From Vibrio tapetis subsp. tapetis (GTDB lineage: Bacteria; Pseudomonadota; Gammaproteobacteria; Enterobacterales; Vibrionaceae), in the NCBI RefSeq assembly GCF_900233005.1, contig NZ_LT960612.1, positions 1,178,001 through 1,242,000 on the forward strand: a stretch of 64,000 nt of DNA, given 5' to 3'. A program made the position numbers and the translations under genes. This document shows positions 54,565-62,787 of this stretch, piece by piece. Under the pieces are notes generated by a model. That model saw only the letters and a program-made list of their open reading frames with translations, ran no database searches and had not been told where the DNA came from. Positions within the stretch are counted from its first letter, which is position 1. Each line of letters starts with the position of its first letter.

Positions 54565-54583
54565 AATGATAATAATTATCATT
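54565..54583. promoter_or_regulatory. perfect 19-bp Fur box
   Basis: AATGATAATAATTATCATT is an exact 9-1-9 inverted repeat and matches the GATAATGATAATCATTATC consensus closely. It lies 40-58 nt upstream of the fecI start codon, so Fur-Fe(II) would repress fecI-fecR. Confidence 0.9.
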
Positions 54584-54703
54584 ATAATCAATTAAAGATG
54601 ACAAAAAAACCATATGAAAACGTACAAGGGGCTGGAATTCGGTTGGATTGTAGGCAGAAGGGCTTGTTTACTGCATCAGTATAGGAAGGGAGGACTATCT
54701 GTA

Positions 54704-55606
54704 TTAAAACTGCTGTTGCTCCTCGCTATAACATTGATAAAGATGCTCAATAAAGAGCCTAACTTTGGTTGGTTGATGTTTGGTATAAGGATATATAGCG
54801 TAAATACCAAGACTCTTGCCGACTTGTGCTTCTAATACTTGTACCAGTTGACCTGCGATTAAGTCGTCCGCGACCAGAACTTTAGGTACATAGATTAACC
54901 CCTGGCCGTATAACGCGGCTTTACGCAGTGCCGATGCGTTATTGCATGTAAGGTTGCCAGATACCTTTACTGTGAACGGTTCACCATTTCGTTGAAATAG
55001 CCAATCGTGCGCTCCGGTTTCTTGATAAGAGTAGGTAAGGCAGTTGTGTTTGTGTAGCTCGGTGTAGCTTTTGGGTGGAGTATGATGATCAAAATATTCG
55101 GGTGAACCACAAATTACCCATCTTGCTTCTAATAATTTGCGAGCAATAAAGCTGGAATCAGGCAGGATGCCAGTACGTATTGCGAGGTCGTAACCGTGCT
55201 CGACAATATCTATAAATCGATTATCGAGATCCATTTGGATGTTAATTTCGGGGTATTTTTTGCTAAATCGAGCGATCACTTTAGGTAAGAACAACTCGCC
55301 GGAAATCGTAGGAACCGTGATTCTAATATTGCCGGTCAAGCGCTCGCCCAATCCACTCATGGCATCCTGAGCATTTTGAATGGATTGAAACACCTCTCGG
55401 GCATGCTGAAAAAAGACGTCTCCCGCCTCTGTTAAGGTGAGTTTTCGCGTTGTTCTATACAAAAGTTGTACGCCCAACTCTTCTTCTAATCGGGTTACAC
55501 GCTTACTGACGACAGACTTAGTTAACCCGATGCATTCTGCCGCTTTACTAAACGAACCATGCTCGACAAGATGGTAAAAAATAATGAAGTCGTCGCTGTT
55601 TCGCAT
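54704..55606 (-). CDS. LysR-family transcriptional regulator
   Basis: 300 aa. N-terminal winged helix-turn-helix (FIIFYHLVEHGSFSKAAECIGLTKSVVSKRVTRLEEELGVQLLYRTTRKLTLTEAG), then a periplasmic-binding-protein-like effector domain (GNIRITVPTISGELFLPKVIARFSKKYPEI). Of the YafC/DmlR/AaeR-like branch by general appearance. Its start overlaps the stop of the SGNH hydrolase gene by 1 nt (TAATG), so they form an operon; effector unknown. Confidence 0.9.
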   Translation of the reverse strand: MRNSDDFIIFYHLVEHGSFSKAAECIGLTKSVVSKRVTRLEEELGVQLLYRTTRKLTLTEAGDVFFQHAREVFQSIQNAQDAMSGLGERLTGNIRITVPTISGELFLPKVIARFSKKYPEINIQMDLDNRFIDIVEHGYDLAIRTGILPDSSFIARKLLEARWVICGSPEYFDHHTPPKSYTELHKHNCLTYSYQETGAHDWLFQRNGEPFTVKVSGNLTCNNASALRKAALYGQGLIYVPKVLVADDLIAGQLVQVLEAQVGKSLGIYAIYPYTKHQPTKVRLFIEHLYQCYSEEQQQF

Positions 55607-56451
55607 TATAGGCCTTCTTTACAAAGCTGAGTTGTTAACACAGGAGCTAAAGCATCAAGCCAGATTTGATAAGCTCTGGCATTGAGGTGTAAATCGTCAC
55701 AGCTAAAAGTATTGGACAATATCTTGTTGGGTGCGAGTGTTTTGTTGATATCTAGAAAGTAAAAGTCGTAATGAGTGCAATAGTCTTCTAATTGCTGGTT
55801 AAGTTTGCTGACTTTAGCGTTGAGTTCGTCAAGAGCGATACCAACATGAAGCGTCGATTGCACGATGACAGGGATGTTGCGAGTTTTCCATGTTTCAAGC
55901 ATACGAGTGTAGTTTTCGAAGACTTCAGAAACCGCATAACCCTGAGCCAAATCGTTAATACCCGCCATGATGCAAACTAATTTAGGTTCAACGTTAGTGG
56001 TGGTATCTATTCTGCCAAGCATGCCTCTAGTCGTGTCACCTGCTAGTCCGCGATTGGCGACTTTCGTTTGGGGAAGTGCGTCGGCCCAAGGTCCCCATTC
56101 GGTAATTGAATCGCCAAACATGACCAATTCCATTTGCGGAGTAAAGTGCCGGTGGTTATCAGACAGTTGGATGTAACGGCTCATGCTATGTGCCCTTTGT
56201 TGGAGGTCAAGCTCTTGGCCGATTATCTTCAAGTTTTCTTCCGCGCTCTTGCTGGCGTCGGCGTCGGCGAAGGCTTTTTCAGCTTGCGTCACTTGATGAC
56301 TTAATTTAGTTGAGAGTTGATTCTCTTGTTTGAGTTTTTGTAGTTCGGAAAGAAGCTGGTGGACGGGAGTGGGATGAAACGTAAGGTAGAGTTGGTATAA
56401 ATCTAGAGTACCACCAGCTTGAAGTTGTTTGAGTAATGCTGAGTTGTTCAT
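55606..56451 (-). CDS. SGNH/GDSL hydrolase with N-terminal coiled coil
   Basis: 281 aa. Residues about 35-80 are a predicted helix/coiled coil (LSELQKLKQENQLSTKLSHQ). The hydrolase domain follows: block I FGDSITEWG (Ser nucleophile), block II Gly in ANRGLAGDTTRGM, block III GIND, and block V DDLHLN (catalytic Asp and His). No signal peptide, so cytosolic; resembles platelet-activating-factor acetylhydrolase-like esterases. Substrate unknown. Coupled to the LysR gene. Confidence 0.85.
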   Translation of the reverse strand: MNNSALLKQLQAGGTLDLYQLYLTFHPTPVHQLLSELQKLKQENQLSTKLSHQVTQAEKAFADADASKSAEENLKIIGQELDLQQRAHSMSRYIQLSDNHRHFTPQMELVMFGDSITEWGPWADALPQTKVANRGLAGDTTRGMLGRIDTTTNVEPKLVCIMAGINDLAQGYAVSEVFENYTRMLETWKTRNIPVIVQSTLHVGIALDELNAKVSKLNQQLEDYCTHYDFYFLDINKTLAPNKILSNTFSCDDLHLNARAYQIWLDALAPVLTTQLCKEGL

Positions 56452-56723
56452 TTCAATCCCTTTTTCAATGAGCGGTTATTATGCCTAAAACCTGCAACTT
56501 GAATAGACAATTCAAAGCAAAGTTTGGCATTAAGCATATTTCGTTTTTCTGCCCTGATCTTTTTATGATCGCCAAGTGGTGAATTTTCAATTAATAGGTT
56601 GTAAATTTAACCGGTTGAATCAAAATGCAAAATTTATTGTTGACGGATTTTCTTAATCCGTTAAAGTACATCTCGTTCTCAGGGCAAAGCCCATATGGAA
56701 GTTAACGCTCCTTTAAGAACAAG

Positions 56724-56799
56724 GCGATACTAGCTCAGTTGGTAGAGCGCAACCTTGCCAAGGTTGAGGTCATCGGTTCGAACCCGATGTATCGCTCCA
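56724..56799 (+). tRNA. tRNA-Gly (GCC)
   Basis: Acceptor GCGATAC pairs with GTATCGC, discriminator T, encoded CCA. D arm TAGCTCAGTTGGTAGAGC, anticodon loop CTTGCCAAG, T arm CGGTTCGAACCCG. First of three co-oriented tRNAs. Confidence 0.95.
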
Positions 56800-56892
56800 A
56801 ATTATAAGATATGGCGAAAGCGGTATCGAAGATGGTGTCTAACCGTTCTCATAGAGAACACATTGGTTAGGAGCATCGCAACAAGTTTGCGT

Positions 56893-56979
56893 GCCCTGGT
56901 GGTGGAATTGGTAGACACAAGGGATTTAAAATCCCTCGGCGTTCGCGCTGTGCCGGTTCAAGTCCGGCCCGGGGCACCA
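56893..56979 (+). tRNA. tRNA-Leu (TAA)
   Basis: Acceptor GCCCTGG / CCGGGGC with encoded CCA. Anticodon loop TTTAAAA in stem AGGGA/TCCCT, and a long variable arm as in class II tRNAs. Confidence 0.95.
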
Positions 56980-57055
56980 TCTATTTTCTACTCAAGCAGT
57001 GGAAGTAAAACTAAGCTCATTATTAGCAATAAAAGATGAGCACAAAAAGAATAAT

Positions 57056-57129
57056 GGCGCCTTGGCAGAGTGGCTATGCAGCGGATTGCAAATCCGTGGA
57101 CCTCGGTTCGACTCCGGGAGGCGCCTCCA
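57056..57129 (+). tRNA. tRNA-Cys (GCA)
   Basis: Acceptor GGCGCCT / AGGCGCC with encoded CCA. Anticodon GCA in loop ATTGCAAAT. Last of the Gly-Leu-Cys operon, followed by a terminator. Confidence 0.95.
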
Positions 57130-57139
57130 TTATTTGATT

Positions 57140-57169
57140 AAGCCCTAGCAGAAATGCTGGGGCTTTTTT
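57140..57169 (+). terminator. terminator of the tRNA operon
   Basis: AAGCCC(T)AGCA / TGCT(G)GGGCTT with loop GAAA, then a run of T. Confidence 0.9.
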
Positions 57170-57600
57170 GTATCTTGTCGCTTTAATTCCCAGATTTTCA
57201 AACCGTCTTTTCTTGCACTAAACAGCCGCCTTCAGGTTGAATTGATGCTTAATAATAGAAATTACTTACAAAAAGGTGCTGTTTTTATAAGCAGTAATGG
57301 CGGATTTGCAACGATTCGTGACTTAGACAGCAAAGATCCAATGTTTTGGCGATAGCAGTATGAATAGACTCGATAACTTACTGATTTTATGCAGGTAGAA
57401 GAGTAGTATTACAAAATATTTTCAGAACTATGTTGTTGTATTTTAGGTGAAATAGGCGGCGATGATCTGTACATAAAGCGTTATACAGCTTATTGAACCC
57501 TTCATAGTTAACAGAATCATATTTGTAGGTTTAGTATTTTGCAATCAATGCCTTATAGAGTAGTATTATACTCATATAATATGGATCCTTGAGGTGAATT
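57170..57600. other. AT-rich region between tRNA-Cys and the DGQHR-like gene
   Basis: No convincing gene. A 36-codon frame at 57245-57355 (ending ...IRDLDSKDPMFWR) lacks an obvious ribosome-binding site and is left uncalled; it may be a fragment of a lost gene. TATAAT at 57575-57580 is a plausible -10 for the gene starting at 57601. No integrase gene is visible, though tRNA-Cys is a common integration site. Confidence 0.4.
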
Positions 57601-58623
57601 TTGAGTGTAACGATTTTTGATAAAGCTGATGATGGTGTTATTAATAGTGTTGTTGCTACAGGTAAAGTAACGTATCAGTACGCAATTGATAACTTATTCC
57701 CATTAATTGATCGGTTCTCAGCACAGCGAAAAACACAAGATAAAAAGTTTTATGGGCGCCTAGAAAGGGATATTCTCGATTATTGCTTGATGCCCCCAAT
57801 TACAATCGCATTTGTTGATCCAGATTTTTGTCTTACAGAGCAATCAGAAATAGCAGAGTATATTTCTAATAATATTCACTCTGGTTATGTTTTGGATGGT
57901 ATTCAACGTTTAAACACTTTAAATAGAGCTAGTCAGAATGAAAGGTTTGATGGTTCGCAAGCTCTCTATATCAATGCAATTATCTCTCCATCCGAAGATA
58001 AGTTACTTTATCGAATGATTACCTTGAATAATGGTCAAAAGCCAATGACTCCAAGGCATCAAATAGAGATTTTAACTCAAGAACTTTTTGATTTTTCAGA
58101 AGTTAATATTTCAGTTCAAACTGAAAAAGAACGTGCGGAAAATGTTGTAAAAGGCTCATTTGATTTAGGTGATTTGTCCAAAGCATACTTAGCTTTTTTA
58201 ACTGGTACAGTAAATAACGACAATAATAAAATTATTGGCGAAAAAATGGACCAGATTATTGTTGGCAGGATAATGGATAAGCAACCTGTAAGTGATGAGA
58301 TCGACTTTAAAACAGTTATACGTGAAATTGACCGTTTGTGTGAAAGTTCAACAGTTCATAAATGGTTAAAGGTTGGTAATAATTTAATCGGGTTTTCTGT
58401 GGGTATCAAATCTTCGCATGAAATTATTGAAAATGTAACAACTGAGCAGTTTTCTGTAGCAGTTGAACTATTTGAAGCAGCGTTTAAATCTATTAACCCA
58501 TCAAAGGTAAATTTAGGTAAATTTAGACGTGAATTATCTCAAAATTTTATTGAAAATTATGGTCGATACTGTGATTTTGATGAGATGGAATTAATTGAAA
58601 AATTTATGGAGATTACTTCTTAA
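57601..58623 (+). CDS. DGQHR/DUF262-like protein of a two-gene accessory module
   Basis: 340 aa. Starts with TTG, supported by GAGGTGA 6 nt upstream. Residues 97-108 (YVLDGIQRLNTL) match the DGQ(Q/H)R-L-TL signature of ParB/Srx-fold proteins such as DUF262 and DndB-like DGQHR proteins, with Ile in place of the first Gln. ITLNNGQKPMTPRHQIEIL near residue 141 resembles the NxGVKPLT-like segment of DGQHR proteins. No membrane segment. AT-rich compared with its surroundings, so probably acquired. Its stop overlaps the start of the next gene. Function unknown; defence is plausible by family. Confidence 0.7.
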   Translation: MSVTIFDKADDGVINSVVATGKVTYQYAIDNLFPLIDRFSAQRKTQDKKFYGRLERDILDYCLMPPITIAFVDPDFCLTEQSEIAEYISNNIHSGYVLDGIQRLNTLNRASQNERFDGSQALYINAIISPSEDKLLYRMITLNNGQKPMTPRHQIEILTQELFDFSEVNISVQTEKERAENVVKGSFDLGDLSKAYLAFLTGTVNNDNNKIIGEKMDQIIVGRIMDKQPVSDEIDFKTVIREIDRLCESSTVHKWLKVGNNLIGFSVGIKSSHEIIENVTTEQFSVAVELFEAAFKSINPSKVNLGKFRRELSQNFIENYGRYCDFDEMELIEKFMEITS

Positions 58624-59552
58624 TGCCAAGGTATGTAACATTTAGTTATTCAGATAATTTGCCGAGAAATATTAACATTCAATTACCTGAAGAACTTAAA
58701 ATATCAGGTAGTAGAGATCCTGAAATATTAATCATATTACGCTTATTGTCTGGAAATATTGAATTAACACATACTTATTCTAATACTATAATAAAAAGTC
58801 GTATTAATTATTTCTCTGGGGATTTTACTCGATTTAGGAACTGGAAGCGGGAGTTTCCAGTGCTGTTTTCAGAAGATACAACAGCTACTGATATAGCTGT
58901 ATTTATTGAAAATACTAAATATGTAAACCGCTCTTTTTATGCTGCAATTTTATCGGAAATATCTCAGTTTATTTTGCATACAAAAAGGGGAGCGCATACA
59001 TCTGCTTTTATTTATATTTATCGTATTTTAGAGAAGATCTCTTATGCATTTCCATTGATCTACGCCTCTAAAACGCAGGACTTTTTAAGGTCTTTTGGTC
59101 AATTAAAAGAACTAATGGTCGGAGATAGTGAAAAAAAAGAACTAGGTTTCTTTAAAGCATTTATACAAATGCTGTACAGAGGTGATAGTATTTCTGATAC
59201 ATCTATTGATATTGCATTTAGTACAACAAATTCAGATGTAGGTGAACAGATGTTTAAATCTATAAGAGAAACGGTTGGCAATGCAGTTATTCATGAAGAT
59301 ACCAGTGAGTTTGATACTCTTTCAGTTAAGTATTGTGAAATGAGCAGCTTTATTATTAATATTCGTAACCGTTTTTTTCATAATTTGAATGGGGGGGCTA
59401 CTAATATAGAAAGTGACAGGATTGTAGATTCTGATGAATTATTTAGTTTTATTAATCCAATGGCTATGCATTGGCTATCCATGGTTTTTTTACAAGTAAC
59501 GGCTTACAGCTTATCAGAGTTTCAAACGCACAGACGAAATGCAGCTGTATAA
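58623..59552 (+). CDS. unknown protein with HEPN-like RNase motif
   Basis: 309 aa, coupled to the previous gene by a 1-nt TAATG overlap. I recognise no family over the full length. Near the C-terminus RNRFFH (residues 248-253, within IINIRNRFFHNLN) fits the R-N-x3-H active-site motif of HEPN ribonucleases, and the region around it is predicted helical, including a long upstream helix (SFYAAILSEISQFILHT, AFIYIYRILEKISYAF). HEPN proteins are commonly toxins or phage-defence effectors. AT-rich. The N-terminal 100 residues look like a separate domain. Confidence 0.6.
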   Translation: MPRYVTFSYSDNLPRNINIQLPEELKISGSRDPEILIILRLLSGNIELTHTYSNTIIKSRINYFSGDFTRFRNWKREFPVLFSEDTTATDIAVFIENTKYVNRSFYAAILSEISQFILHTKRGAHTSAFIYIYRILEKISYAFPLIYASKTQDFLRSFGQLKELMVGDSEKKELGFFKAFIQMLYRGDSISDTSIDIAFSTTNSDVGEQMFKSIRETVGNAVIHEDTSEFDTLSVKYCEMSSFIINIRNRFFHNLNGGATNIESDRIVDSDELFSFINPMAMHWLSMVFLQVTAYSLSEFQTHRRNAAV

Positions 59553-59640
59553 CAAATGCATCAACACGATTTACTACACTCGGCATCCTCAGGTTGTCGG
59601 GTTTTTCTCGTTTTAGGGCGTCAATTTTAAGTATAATTGC
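59546..59640. repeat. possible VCR/attC-like cassette recombination site remnant
   Basis: Directly after the HEPN-like gene the sequence TATAACAAATGCATCAACAC resembles the left end of Vibrio superintegron attC (VCR) sites as I remember them. The right-hand half (GCGTTA core) is not clear, so this is at best a degenerate site. A second TATAACA occurs after the GNAT toxin gene. Confidence 0.3.
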
Positions 59641-59701
59641 TTAGTAGTAAACGTGTTATGCAGGCGTTATATTCACAGAGCTTAAAAAATCAATCCGTAT
59701 T

Positions 59702-59763
59702 AGTTCCGTACAAGTTGTACTTTGATTGTTTAAATCTTATACTCAGGTTAATTACGGAACTAC
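59702..59763 (+). promoter_or_regulatory. promoter and paired operators of the toxin-antitoxin operon
   Basis: -35 TTGTAC (59716-59721), 17-nt spacer, -10 TATACT (59739-59744). It is flanked by perfect inverted 10-mers TAGTTCCGTA (59702-59711) and TACGGAACTA (59754-59763), positioned to bind the antitoxin or antitoxin-toxin complex and repress the operon. Confidence 0.75.
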
Positions 59764-59783
59764 TCCGTACGATTGGAGGTTTT

Positions 59784-60053
59784 ATGGCGACTGCAAGACT
59801 TGATATCCGTTTGGATGAAGAAATCAAAGCTAAGGCTGAGAAAGCTTCAGCTTTACTTGGTTTAAAAAGCTTAACTGAATACGTTGTTCGTTTAATGGAC
59901 GAAGATTCAACTCAGGTGATTTCAGAACATGAAAGCATCACTGTTGAAGCAAATGTATTTGACCAATTCATGATTGCTTGTGACGAGGCTAAGGCTCCGA
60001 ATAAAGCATTACTTGAAGCGGCTGCATTTACTAAAAGTGGTGAGTTTAAGTGA
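59784..60053 (+). CDS. DUF1778/TacA-type antitoxin
   Basis: 89 aa from the ATG at 59784, which has GGAGG 7 nt upstream; the longer frame from 59637 covers promoter DNA and is not translated. N-terminal ribbon-helix-helix DNA-binding segment (TARLDIRLDEEIKAKAEKASALLGLKSLTEYVVRLM) and a C-terminal toxin-neutralising tail (VFDQFMIACDEAKAPNKALLEAA). It should bind its own operators and the acetyltransferase encoded next to it. Confidence 0.9.
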   Translation: MATARLDIRLDEEIKAKAEKASALLGLKSLTEYVVRLMDEDSTQVISEHESITVEANVFDQFMIACDEAKAPNKALLEAAAFTKSGEFK

Positions 60054-60580
60054 GTTATTCCAAAGCTTTTAAAGAATTGGATAAATCACAACACGATAGA
60101 GCATCATTTGACTGCGGTGAAAAAGAGTTAAATGGTTTTATCCAAACTCAAGCCGCTAAACATATGCAAGCAGGTATTAGCCGAACCATGGTTTTACCTG
60201 CTTCAGTGCCATTACCAAATCAAAAATATCCAATTTGTTCATTTTATAGTATCGCGCCAAGCTCAATTAGCCGTGATACGTTGCCAAAAGCAATGGCTAA
60301 AAAATTACCACGCTATCCAATTCCTGTTTTTCTTTTAGCTCAGCTTGCAGTTCATAAGGAATTTCATGGCAGTGGGTTAGGTAAAGTTAGCTTAATCAAA
60401 GCCCTAGAATATCTTTGGGAAATTAACTCTCACATGAGAGCTTATGCCATTGTTGTTGATTGTTTTACCGAACAAGCAGAGTCATTTTACGCAAAATATG
60501 GTTTCGAGGTTCTTTGCGAAATCAATGGTCGTGCAAGAATGTTCATTCCAATGAAAACAGTCGGTCAGTTATTCACTTAG
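60050..60580 (+). CDS. GNAT acetyltransferase toxin (TacT/AtaT-type)
   Basis: 176 aa, GTG start overlapping the antitoxin stop by 4 nt. The GNAT fold is recognisable: FDCGEKELNGFIQTQA near the N-terminus, acetyl-CoA loop LAVHKEFHGSGLGKVSL, and the catalytic-Tyr region AESFYAKYGFEVL. Members acetylate aminoacyl-tRNAs and block translation; which tRNA is unknown here. Confidence 0.9.
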   Translation: MSYSKAFKELDKSQHDRASFDCGEKELNGFIQTQAAKHMQAGISRTMVLPASVPLPNQKYPICSFYSIAPSSISRDTLPKAMAKKLPRYPIPVFLLAQLAVHKEFHGSGLGKVSLIKALEYLWEINSHMRAYAIVVDCFTEQAESFYAKYGFEVLCEINGRARMFIPMKTVGQLFT

Positions 60581-60606
60581 ACGTAAGAGTGAATATAACA
60601 GATCAG

Positions 60607-60638
60607 GATTAAGCGCTGCGCAGCCAGCGTTAAATCCC
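60607..60638. repeat. imperfect palindrome after the toxin gene
   Basis: GGATTAAGCGCTG / CAGCGTTAAATCC around CGCAGC. Ends in GCGTTAAAT, which fits the GTTRRRY core of integron attC sites, and begins shortly after TATAACA. Could be a short attC site or simply a terminator hairpin. Confidence 0.35.
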
Positions 60639-60752
60639 GAGTGTTGAACAAGCCCGTAACCACTTCTTATAGTAAATTGTGCGATCTGGTGTGGTGGGCG
60701 CATCGCCTTGAGACTTTTCTCAAGGCGATCGAGGCTTAGATAAGGTTGCTGG

Positions 60753-62495
60753 TTACTTGGATGCGGTGATCAGCGCTCGAGACTGTAACCCCGCATTGAG
60801 GCTAACTTGGTATATTTGTACAGGCTCAGGTGTGAGCTTTTCTCCTGTCCAGTAGTCGTACCAAAATACCGGCTGATTGGCCGTTAAGGTGTGTTCTTGA
60901 TTTTCTTGGTTGAAGTTGAACAAACAATGCAGATCATTGTGCTCAGTCAGTGCTAAGAAGGCATGATTCAATGCCAGTGACGTAAATTTCGCGGCATGTT
61001 GATTGTGTTTTTGTCTGGTGATGAGCTTACAAAAGCTACTTTGGGCAAACGCAGTTATGTCTGGTAGTGGATCGCCAGACAGCAGTAGTCCACCACAGGC
61101 AAGCATAGCGGTTCGATGGAATTCATAGCTGGCTCTGTCGGTGGCTTGGTTTGCCAGCGACGTCAGAGTGACGCAATCTGGGTCGATTTGCCATAATTGG
61201 CGGTGCTGCCAAGAGCGATAAAAGGTTTCTTTAGCGATCTGCTCAAATCGGTGCGGTTGACGCTCGACATCATCGGAGACTCGCATCGCATCCACTAGTC
61301 CGAGTGATGGCCACATCGGCGCATTGCAGCCGAGTAGCCACGCATCGCCTGCGCCTTTTGCTATCGCTTCCATTCCCATTCGGTAAGATTGAACACCCGT
61401 AACACCCAGTTGATGGCGAACACCCTTTAAGGTGCCCCAATAATTGGCGTCCAATTTAAATAACTCGACGCCCCAATCTTCTCTCATGGTTTTTACCACG
61501 TGAGTAAGGTGAGCTTGTACTTCAGGATGAGACGTATCCAAAATATACCAAGGTGTGCAGCGCCAACCTCCGTAGGTGATATCTTCAGCTTTGAGAAGTG
61601 AGCCGTCAGCGTGTTTTACAAACCAGTCGGGGTGCTGCTTAAAGACTTCTGACTCTGGTTGAGCAATAAACGGTGCCATCCAAATGGCGGGCTTTTTTCC
61701 TTTATCTTTGATGGTTTGGATAAGCTCTTTGACGCCACCAGAAAATTTGTCAGAAGGGGAGAGCCAATCACCCATGAAGGCTTGATAGCCATCATCAAGC
61801 AAGACCAATTCTAGATCGTCAAGCGTCTCTTGCATCTGGTCTACGTTGAGCTTGATATTGTCTTCGGTGACATCGGCGTAGTAGGCGTACCAAGAGCACC
61901 AACCGATTGGCGCACTCTGCTTCACGCCGGAACGCAGCCCGTGACGCTGTTTGATAAGTGTTGAGTATTCAGCATAGAGTGCAGACAGTGACTCACCGTG
62001 AAGCGCACAAAAGCTTTCGAGTTGGTTAGTGTCCCAGTTTCCTGGTTGGCTGTTTTCACCATCAAGATAAACGTCAATATCAAACCCGGTTGAGATTGAG
62101 GATATTTCGAAGTATCCCGCGAAACGATGGCATGAAGTAAAGCCAAATAGATGGTAGCCATCTGCCTGCTCGAATACCAAGTAATTGTAGAAACGCTTCG
62201 CGGCGTCATTCGGGTAGATGCGATAGCTTTCGTTGTTATCTGGGCAGCGTCCGATATCGATAAGCTGGTCAAAGGTACCGCCCGTTTGGGCTAGCATTTG
62301 GAAGCCATCGCCAAGTAATTTGGCGTGATGTTCACAGGCTAAAAAAGTGCGGGCGACTAAATAGGACTCTGGAATCGCTTCATTGTGAATGCCTTGAAAC
62401 TCGAGTTCGACTTCGTTACGTACAAGGGTATGGGATACATTAGGCTGAAGTAAATCTAGGTTACAGCCATTCTCTAACATCACAGATTGAATCAT
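60753..62495 (-). CDS. GH36 alpha-galactosidase
   Basis: 580 aa, cytosolic (no signal). The (beta/alpha)8 domain contains PIGWCSWYAYYADVTED, LVLLDDGYQAFMGDW, the nucleophile Asp in LFKLDANYWG and the acid/base Asp in MRVSDDVE, matching clan GH-D family 36. N-terminal (about residues 1-190) and C-terminal beta domains flank it. Hydrolyses alpha-1,6-galactosides such as melibiose or raffinose. Transcribed alone, divergent from the chemoreceptor; no transporter gene adjoins it. Confidence 0.88.
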   Translation of the reverse strand: MIQSVMLENGCNLDLLQPNVSHTLVRNEVELEFQGIHNEAIPESYLVARTFLACEHHAKLLGDGFQMLAQTGGTFDQLIDIGRCPDNNESYRIYPNDAAKRFYNYLVFEQADGYHLFGFTSCHRFAGYFEISSISTGFDIDVYLDGENSQPGNWDTNQLESFCALHGESLSALYAEYSTLIKQRHGLRSGVKQSAPIGWCSWYAYYADVTEDNIKLNVDQMQETLDDLELVLLDDGYQAFMGDWLSPSDKFSGGVKELIQTIKDKGKKPAIWMAPFIAQPESEVFKQHPDWFVKHADGSLLKAEDITYGGWRCTPWYILDTSHPEVQAHLTHVVKTMREDWGVELFKLDANYWGTLKGVRHQLGVTGVQSYRMGMEAIAKGAGDAWLLGCNAPMWPSLGLVDAMRVSDDVERQPHRFEQIAKETFYRSWQHRQLWQIDPDCVTLTSLANQATDRASYEFHRTAMLACGGLLLSGDPLPDITAFAQSSFCKLITRQKHNQHAAKFTSLALNHAFLALTEHNDLHCLFNFNQENQEHTLTANQPVFWYDYWTGEKLTPEPVQIYQVSLNAGLQSRALITASK

Positions 62496-62787
62496 GGTTT
62501 ACTCTACAATCGAAAACACATAGCGTGTTATTCGAATTACAGCATGGAGATTGGGAGCTGTCTATTTTATCAATAGTATCAAGATCACGATGTGAGATTT
62601 TTTGTGACTAGATAGGGATGTGTTGATTAAGCCTAACGGCAAGTCGTCGTCAATAAATCAAAGTCACAATTAAGCATAATGCTCAATTTGTTTCATGGTT
62701 TTTAGGAGTAACCCTAATTAAATCATGTGTATGGGTGATAGGATTTCTCTTTATATTTGTTTAACTGTTCTATAAGAGGTCCTTGAT

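Noticed and set aside
57245..57355. 36-codon frame after the tRNA operon
   Set aside because: No ribosome-binding site and no recognisable sequence; possibly a fragment of a lost gene.
57130..57600. Genomic-island integration at tRNA-Cys
   Set aside because: No integrase gene and no repeat of the tRNA 3' end was seen in the window, so I did not call an island.
59637..59783. N-terminal extension of the antitoxin
   Set aside because: It would translate the operon's own promoter and operators; GGAGG marks the start at 59784.
62590..62612. CRP-like site (TGTGA...TGTGAC) upstream of the alpha-galactosidase
   Set aside because: The second half is in the wrong orientation for the TGTGA-N6-TCACA palindrome.
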